From Chlorobium sp. (GTDB lineage Bacteria > Bacteroidota > Chlorobiia > Chlorobiales > Chlorobiaceae): DNA of 33,831 bases. The notes beneath the pieces are model-generated. The model did no database searches, had not been told where the DNA came from, and saw only the letters and a program-made list of their open reading frames with translations. Location: the NCBI GenBank assembly GCA_005843805.1, contig SZXY01000098.1:1-33831 (forward strand). The letters run 5' to 3'. Each line of letters begins with the position of its first letter. Position 1 is the first letter of the stretch. Of this stretch, positions 28,453 through 33,831 are shown piece after piece. The translations under genes and the position numbers were made by a program.

Positions 28453-31400
28453 TCAGATTTTCAGAGTTTCCGAAAGATAAAGAAGACTGGGCCGAACCAC
28501 CCGAAAACCAACATTGAAGTTCCAGTTGCTCTCCGGATGATAGAAGTCCCGGAAGGAGCAACGCAGATAATCAGAAAGGTTGTCCCAGGAACCGCCGCGC
28601 ACCGAGCGGGCGGGTTTCCAAAACTCATCTGACGTATTTTCATCGTAAAGAGTTTCCGTCCACTCCCACACATTGCCCGCCATATCGTAGAGCCCTTCCG
28701 GTGTGGCTCCTTCGGGATAACGGCCAACAGGTGTCGTTGCGCCTTCATGTTCATTATAGTTGGCAAGCAATTTTGACGGTTCTTTCTCTCCCCAAGGATA
28801 GCTTCTGTTCTCTTTTCCGGCGGCGGCATATTCCCACTCCATTTCCGATGGCAAGCGGTATAGGTCACAACTATTATTCTCCAGCAAAGAGAGCCATAGA
28901 CAATAGGCTTTTGCAGCATACCATGTTACACCCATCACTGGCTGATCATCTTTATTGAATCGTTTGTCGTTATTGTAATAAGATGTAAAAAGATTTGCTA
29001 TGTCTTTTTCACCCTTCAAATAACCACTGAATCCCGTGTCACTCTCTGCCATTGCAAGCAAGCGCTGTTTATAGCTTTCCAGAGGCAATGCATAATCGCC
29101 GGACGTTTTTCCTGTGTGCAGGTAACTGATGAATTGACGGTAAAGCCTGTTGGTCACCGTATATTTAGCCACATAGAGGTCGGGTAACGTTTCCTGTTGC
29201 TTCGTCACTGAGTAGGTGAAGGTGCCGCCTTTGATGAGAATATATTGATCGCCAAGTGTGTCCGAGAGCACTTCCGCAGAGCAGGGCAAATCCGTGGTTC
29301 CGGTGATCTCGCAGGCAAGACGCTGCATATCGGCCTCTTCGGTAATACCAGCATCAGAGAACTTTCGAACCGCTTCAAGGGCTTCGGGTTTGCCGATGGT
29401 TTTGAGGCATGAGAGAATGTAGCGCTGCCGGTTGGTTGTTGTCAGGGTATTCAGCAGCTTCTTTTGCAATGCTGTAATCTTCTTCTGAGGAGCTTCGTTT
29501 ATGATGGTAACGAGCAGATCCTGCTGCTTTTGCGTGAACTCCTTGCTGACCGGAGAGTCAAAAAGCTTTTGCATAAAGGCATCAAAAAGTCCGGCATCCG
29601 CCTGCCCGATAAAAAACCGGAGCGGTTCTTCCCACCAGTCGTCGCCGAAATGCTTGACCAAAGCGCCGAGAGAACGGGGGTTTGAGTTCATTTTTTTCTC
29701 GAGCTGAACTCCAGCCATGTACTCCCTGAATGATTTATGCCGGAAGAGGTACTCCCTTTCGCCATACTCGACAAGCAGCCCTGCACGGTCAACAAGGTTT
29801 TGGCAAAACTCCGGTGCAGTGGGTGCCTCTTTGAGCGTATCCAGCTCCTGCTGCATCTGTTGCTGCATCCCGCTTCTGGAAGCTTCATCTTTTTTCAGTT
29901 CCTCCTGCATCCAGAGCGAAACCGGCGTCAGCACCCGCCGTGCATCTTTGGCGGAAAGCAGTGGGAAAAGCTCCTTTTGACGGTCACGATAGTCAAGGAT
30001 ATAGTTCAGTGCTGCGTCATAAAGCTCCACACGAGTTAACGGCAGATATTGACGCTCTTTCCAGAGAATGGCCATAATCTGCAGGAGCATGGGCACGGCG
30101 GCAAGTAACTGCAGGCTCTTGTTCTCCTCTTTTGCCAAAAAGGCAATAATAGTTTCGGCTTTTTTTCGGGCTTTTCCCTGCTGCCGGGCTTCCCACTCCT
30201 CATGAGTTAATTTTGAAGAAGGCAGTTCACGCAGAAAGGCTGCCTGAAACCACTTCTCCAGAAATTCCGCCTGCTGCTCCTGCGTAAAGTCCATGATATC
30301 GGCCCGAACATGGCGCGACCTCAGCTCGATGCCATCTCCTTTCCTGTACCCCGTACTTCGGGAGGTTACCACTACGCATGCTTTCGTAAATCCGGTAACA
30401 ATCCGGTCAATCCAGTCACACGCCTTTATTCTCGCTGCGGGATCACTGATTTCATCGAGCCCGTCAAGCAAGACCAATGTTACCCTGTGATGCAGCCAGT
30501 CGGAAAAAAAGGAGTCCGAAACACCGAGCGCACGCCCCTCAGACCACGCCGACAAGTTCTTCGGCAGTGAGTCGTAGTCGCCACTTGCGGTTGTAATGAG
30601 CTCGCGCAACGGAAGGTAGAGCACCACCACAGGCTTGCTGAAACCAAGCTTTTTATACCCCTCGTTTTCAAGGCAAGAGAGCGCGTAATGCTTCAGGAGT
30701 GTTGTTTTTCCTGAACCAGGATCGCCAACCACAAGCAGAAGCCGGTTCTTCTTAAACACCAGACTCATCACCTCTTCAGGAGAGCGACTTTGCGACTCCT
30801 TTTGCCATTCATGCAAAGCTTCCGGCATGAATCGCTTCTCGCCACGCCATGTATCAGAAAGATGCAACGAGACAAAGGTATCGGTCAAGGTGACCGGAAT
30901 GCTCTCGAGCGCATGGGTACCGAGAAGGCTTGTTGTGCCAAGTTCCTCCTCAAGAGCACTCTGGTATCGCTCTAAAGCTTCTTCGGCACTCAACGGCACC
31001 ACAACCTCTTCAACGCCTTCCCCACCGCTACCAGAACAAAACCACCTGCGCACCTGCATATCGAGATGATGAACAAGCTTGTCTCGAAACTGGTGGCAAT
31101 CATCATACTCCACAACCAGTGCACGCTTTTGTATCGATGCCCTGAACTTTTCAAGCTTCGTTTCCTGCTTTTTATCAACCTTTTTTCGCGAAATGGGAGC
31201 ATTGGAAAAATAAAGCATCACCTTTTTGCCCATTGTCAACATCCGCTGCACCTCCTCAACCGCACCACCGGGAGCTACACCGGTAGGAGTACCAATCTTC
31301 GTCCAGAAAATACCGATGGCAAAATCACAGTTATCGACAATCTGGCGATTGATAATCCCCTGCGTCCGATCCCCGGAATCAGGAGCGGTATGCGATTCCC

Positions 31401-31530
31401 ACAGCACCGCATCCAGCGTCAATTGCCGCTCCTCACTGTTGCGAATATTCCACTCCTTGATCACCGTTTCAGCAATCAGCCGCTCATCAGCAACATCAGA
31501 GGGCGACGCAATGAGAACCTTTATTTTCAT
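28453..31530 (-). CDS. DUF4062/TIR-like - NACHT NTPase - FGE-sulfatase (C-type lectin) protein; putative DGR target protein
   Basis: 1025-aa ORF; N-term 'MKIKVLIASPSDVADERLIAETVIKEWN...VDNCDFAIGIFWTKIGTPTGVAPGGAVEEV' (DUF4062-like); NACHT 'LLLVVGDPGSGKTTLLKHYAL', 'VTLVLLDGLDEISD', 'ACVVVTSRSTGY'; FGE 'YTVTNRLYRQFI...YRLPSEMEWEYAAAG...GLYDMAGNVWEWTE...SVRGGSWDNLSDYLRCSFRDFYHPESNWNFNVGFRVVRPS'. Confidence 0.92.
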   Translation of the reverse strand: MKIKVLIASPSDVADERLIAETVIKEWNIRNSEERQLTLDAVLWESHTAPDSGDRTQGIINRQIVDNCDFAIGIFWTKIGTPTGVAPGGAVEEVQRMLTMGKKVMLYFSNAPISRKKVDKKQETKLEKFRASIQKRALVVEYDDCHQFRDKLVHHLDMQVRRWFCSGSGGEGVEEVVVPLSAEEALERYQSALEEELGTTSLLGTHALESIPVTLTDTFVSLHLSDTWRGEKRFMPEALHEWQKESQSRSPEEVMSLVFKKNRLLLVVGDPGSGKTTLLKHYALSCLENEGYKKLGFSKPVVVLYLPLRELITTASGDYDSLPKNLSAWSEGRALGVSDSFFSDWLHHRVTLVLLDGLDEISDPAARIKACDWIDRIVTGFTKACVVVTSRSTGYRKGDGIELRSRHVRADIMDFTQEQQAEFLEKWFQAAFLRELPSSKLTHEEWEARQQGKARKKAETIIAFLAKEENKSLQLLAAVPMLLQIMAILWKERQYLPLTRVELYDAALNYILDYRDRQKELFPLLSAKDARRVLTPVSLWMQEELKKDEASRSGMQQQMQQELDTLKEAPTAPEFCQNLVDRAGLLVEYGEREYLFRHKSFREYMAGVQLEKKMNSNPRSLGALVKHFGDDWWEEPLRFFIGQADAGLFDAFMQKLFDSPVSKEFTQKQQDLLVTIINEAPQKKITALQKKLLNTLTTTNRQRYILSCLKTIGKPEALEAVRKFSDAGITEEADMQRLACEITGTTDLPCSAEVLSDTLGDQYILIKGGTFTYSVTKQQETLPDLYVAKYTVTNRLYRQFISYLHTGKTSGDYALPLESYKQRLLAMAESDTGFSGYLKGEKDIANLFTSYYNNDKRFNKDDQPVMGVTWYAAKAYCLWLSLLENNSCDLYRLPSEMEWEYAAAGKENRSYPWGEKEPSKLLANYNEHEGATTPVGRYPEGATPEGLYDMAGNVWEWTETLYDENTSDEFWKPARSVRGGSWDNLSDYLRCSFRDFYHPESNWNFNVGFRVVRPSLLYLSETLKI
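28489..28614 (-). repeat. Putative DGR variable region VR2 (3' end of the 28453-31530 CDS)
   Basis: 126-nt segment (codons 973-1014) aligned with VR1; retains several AAC/AAT codons (e.g. AAC TGG AAC TTC AAT) where VR1 has TAC/TAC/TAC/GAT. Confidence 0.85.
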
Positions 31531-31785
31531 ATAGGGGACGTTGTTCGATAGGATAAGAAGTCAAAGAGTAAATGTTCTTGCACGTATACCAAAAACGATG
31601 AAAGAAAAGTATTTTAATATACAACAATCGCCACATAACAGAAAATCCCCAAAGTATGGGACGATCTTCATTTCACTCAGTTGCACATTTTTCAGGCAGA
31701 AAAAATCTTCCGCTCTCACTCAGAAAGCCACATTTCTAATCAATATACCTCTCTAAATGTTTCTGTCCGTTCACCAAAGACCAGG

Positions 31786-32421
31786 TTATTCCTGCACCAT
31801 AGAAGGTACCGAACGCTTAAAGTGGCAGTAAATAAACTTTTGAGCTGCTCCGGCAGGCGTATGGTGCTCCTCTCTTTCATGCTTGACCAAAGTAAATGCC
31901 TTGCCCAACTCTGCCTGAAGTTCTGATAGGGAGTAACGTCTCACCGGCAAACCACTGCACTGAAGCGGACCATCCTCTGCAAAAGTGGCAATAATAAGCT
32001 GCCCTTCCGGTTTGACTGCACGAAGAAGCAAAGAGAGATATGCCTTTCGCTCTTGCTCTGTGGTCAGAAAATGAAAAACTGCACGATCGTGCCAGAGATC
32101 ATAAGCATGGGCTGGCAGGGTGATGTCGGTGATATTTGCTTCAATCCAGGTAACGTTTTCAGCCCGTTCACCAAGTCGCACCTTCGCCTGAGAAAGGGCT
32201 GAAGCGGAAAGGTCAAGCACCGTCAACGATGAATAACCTTCGCGAAGCAGGTCATCAACCAGAGTAGAAGCACCTCCGCCCACGTCAATAATTGAAGCGC
32301 CAAGCGGCAAACCAGCCTCCCTGACAAGACGAAGTGAGAGATCTGCATGTTCCTGATACCAGCTTACCGCATCAGCAGGTTTGGTGGCATAGACTTTTTC
32401 CCAGTGCTCTTTGGGCTGCAT
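31786..32421 (-). CDS. Class I SAM-dependent methyltransferase
   Basis: 211-aa ORF: 'MQPKEHWEKVYATKPADAVSWYQEHADLSLRLV', 'SIIDVGGGASTLVDDLLREGYSSLTVLDLSASAL', 'YDLWHDRAVFHFLTTEQERKAYL'. Confidence 0.93.
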   Translation of the reverse strand: MQPKEHWEKVYATKPADAVSWYQEHADLSLRLVREAGLPLGASIIDVGGGASTLVDDLLREGYSSLTVLDLSASALSQAKVRLGERAENVTWIEANITDITLPAHAYDLWHDRAVFHFLTTEQERKAYLSLLLRAVKPEGQLIIATFAEDGPLQCSGLPVRRYSLSELQAELGKAFTLVKHEREEHHTPAGAAQKFIYCHFKRSVPSMVQE

Positions 32422-32473
32422 TGTGACTCAATTGGGTTAAAGGCAACTTCTTGAGGGATTAACCTTTACGCAG

Positions 32474-33091
32474 TTACATCACCGACGGATTGAGATCGAT
32501 ACGACGACCAGTGCTTTCTTCCTCAAATACTATCTGATTGATTTTCCACTTCCCAAGTTCTTTCACAGCATCCAGATAAACCGTTCCCTTGCCTTTTGGG
32601 CCTTCGACACTGAAAGAGAGTTTTGCGCTGCCACTTGGGCCAGTGATTTCAAAACTTCCCATCGGCATACCTGTTGTGAGTGGCTTTCCAAGTATCTGCG
32701 AAACCTCCTGGCTTGACTCTAACCTTGTCACTGCCATTTTGATAGCTTCTGAGTCCTTGAGTGACGACGAAACCGAAAAGAAGAGTCCTCCAAACAGCAC
32801 AGCACTGGCTGCATAAACAATCAGTGCCCACTTGGTCCATTTTCGTTGAACCGCCTTGAATTGCTCAACGCTTTCCCACCTCTTGTTTCGCCAGGCCCAT
32901 TCACTTCCCTTGACGCCAAGCACAAACATCATGATGACGCCTGCAAAAGGAATAAACATCAGAAGAGCAATGAAGGTGTTGTTTCCGACACCCCATATCC
33001 AGTTCAAGAGAAAGGCTCCCCAGTTCCATCGGTCAACCTCGGCTGGAACAATTGCTGATGGGCCTTGTCCCGATGAATTCAAATCATCCAT
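32474..33091 (-). CDS. Membrane protein with Coa1/Tim21-like C-terminal domain
   Basis: 205-aa ORF; TM segments 'GVGNNTFIALLMFIPFAGVIMMFVLGV' and 'WALIVYAASAVLFGGLFFSV', then 'GSFEITGPSGSAKLSFSVEGPKGKGTVYLDAVKELGKWKINQIVFE', resembling the cytochrome c oxidase assembly factor Coa1 family. Confidence 0.65.
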   Translation of the reverse strand: MDDLNSSGQGPSAIVPAEVDRWNWGAFLLNWIWGVGNNTFIALLMFIPFAGVIMMFVLGVKGSEWAWRNKRWESVEQFKAVQRKWTKWALIVYAASAVLFGGLFFSVSSSLKDSEAIKMAVTRLESSQEVSQILGKPLTTGMPMGSFEITGPSGSAKLSFSVEGPKGKGTVYLDAVKELGKWKINQIVFEEESTGRRIDLNPSVM

Positions 33092-33682
33092 ATTTTCTCC
33101 GGTTGGTCATGTGATCTAAAAATTAATTTGAGTGAATACTCTCTTCCTCTCACTCTCTTTTTGGCTTGAAGGTCATAGCTTGCACCAGAGAAGGCGCCAC
33201 AAAAAAGAGGCTGAACGTATGGCTGCCAGCAAGGTTGATAAAATCTGCCCGGTGAATAGCTTTTTTACTGCTTGATGAAAAACCGCCTCATGACTATGAC
33301 GCCATCCCTTTTTCAGTGGCTTTCATGTTCAGCGGTTCGATTCTTTAACCAGCGCTTTCTCGGCGTCAAGCGCAGAATAGTAAAAAAAATGATTACGCTT
33401 CTTCAGTACCGTTGATGCTGTCAAGGCAGCTTGGTGCTGCGAAGAGTAACTACAGAAGTTCAGGGGTATGATTCGTTAAGGGAAATTTGCGGCATATCCG
33501 CGTTCATGTTGCTTATGAGCCTATGCATTGCTCATCAATAAAACCAACTTTATAAAGTTAAAAAACAGATCGGGGTTATCCAAAAATTCAGGATAAAACC
33601 AACAACAATTACATCGGCTTGAAAAAGAGATGTTTTCATTCGGCAAACTCAACATTTCTGTATCCGATGGCAATTTTTACAA

Positions 33683-33831
33683 TTAGCGAATAACCACCTG
33701 CCTGGTTTTGGTGCGGATTTCGAGTTCTGGATGGGCAGCGGCAAAGCGGTGCATCACTGCAAGATGGGTTCGTGGGAGAAATGAACCGGGTATGAGAATG
33801 CAGCGCTTTGGGCGTGCGTAGTTTAGCCACG
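33683..33831 (-). CDS. C-terminal fragment of a CDS truncated by the window edge (unknown product)
   Basis: Open minus frame ending at TAA (33683-33685): 'LNYARPKRCILIPGSFLPRTHLAVMHRFAAAHPELEIRTKTRQVVIR*'; more protein-like than the overlapping listed ORF 33636..33830. Confidence 0.4.
   Translation of the reverse strand, partial: WLNYARPKRCILIPGSFLPRTHLAVMHRFAAAHPELEIRTKTRQVVIR

Noticed and set aside
24903-31551. Plus-strand ORFs opposite the NACHT-FGE genes (e.g. 26250..26780, 31066..31551)
   Set aside because: Antisense shadows of strong minus-strand coding sequence with no recognisable domains.
33636-33830. Listed ORF 'MAKLRTPKALHSHTRFISPTNPSCSDAPLC…'
   Set aside because: An overlapping minus frame ending at 33683 gives a more protein-like C-terminus (…AVMHRFAAAHPELEIRTKTRQVVIR*); the listed ORF is probably out of frame.

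Overview
The window looks like Chlorobiaceae (green sulfur bacterium) chromosome; this taxonomic call is inferred from gene content only. Most of it is housekeeping or envelope genes: panB, a lipoate/biotin ligase family gene, ddl, a TolC/MacA/MacB-type efflux operon, an NRAMP transporter with a universal stress protein, an OmpA-like lipoprotein, lpxD, prs, rplY (L25/CTC) and an OppC/DppC-type permease. Two accessory regions stand out. (1) At 24.8-31.5 kb two large minus-strand NACHT NTPases share a C-terminal FGE-sulfatase/C-type-lectin domain but have different N-termini: one is membrane-anchored, the other DUF4062/TIR-like. I aligned their 3' ends by hand. A 126-nt segment differs at 15 positions, all at codon positions 1 or 2 of mostly AAY-like codons and none at position 3. 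The adjacent 111 nt differs at 9 positions, 8 of them third-codon positions. This is the signature of adenine-directed mutagenic retrohoming by a diversity-generating retroelement (DGR). A truncated Avd-like ORF lies directly downstream of the second gene. No reverse transcriptase or template repeat is in the window, so these look like DGR targets served in trans or stranded. (2) An overlapping gene pair, an AAA/OLD-like ATPase plus a TOPRIM/DUF4276/RloB-like protein, sits between the ATPase and permease genes of the efflux operon. It is a candidate two-gene defence module. Other observations: a RelE/ParE toxin gene with one in-frame stop next to an intact antitoxin, a decayed membrane-protein gene, heptanucleotide tandem repeats, and a small palindromic repeat found where avd sequence is disrupted.
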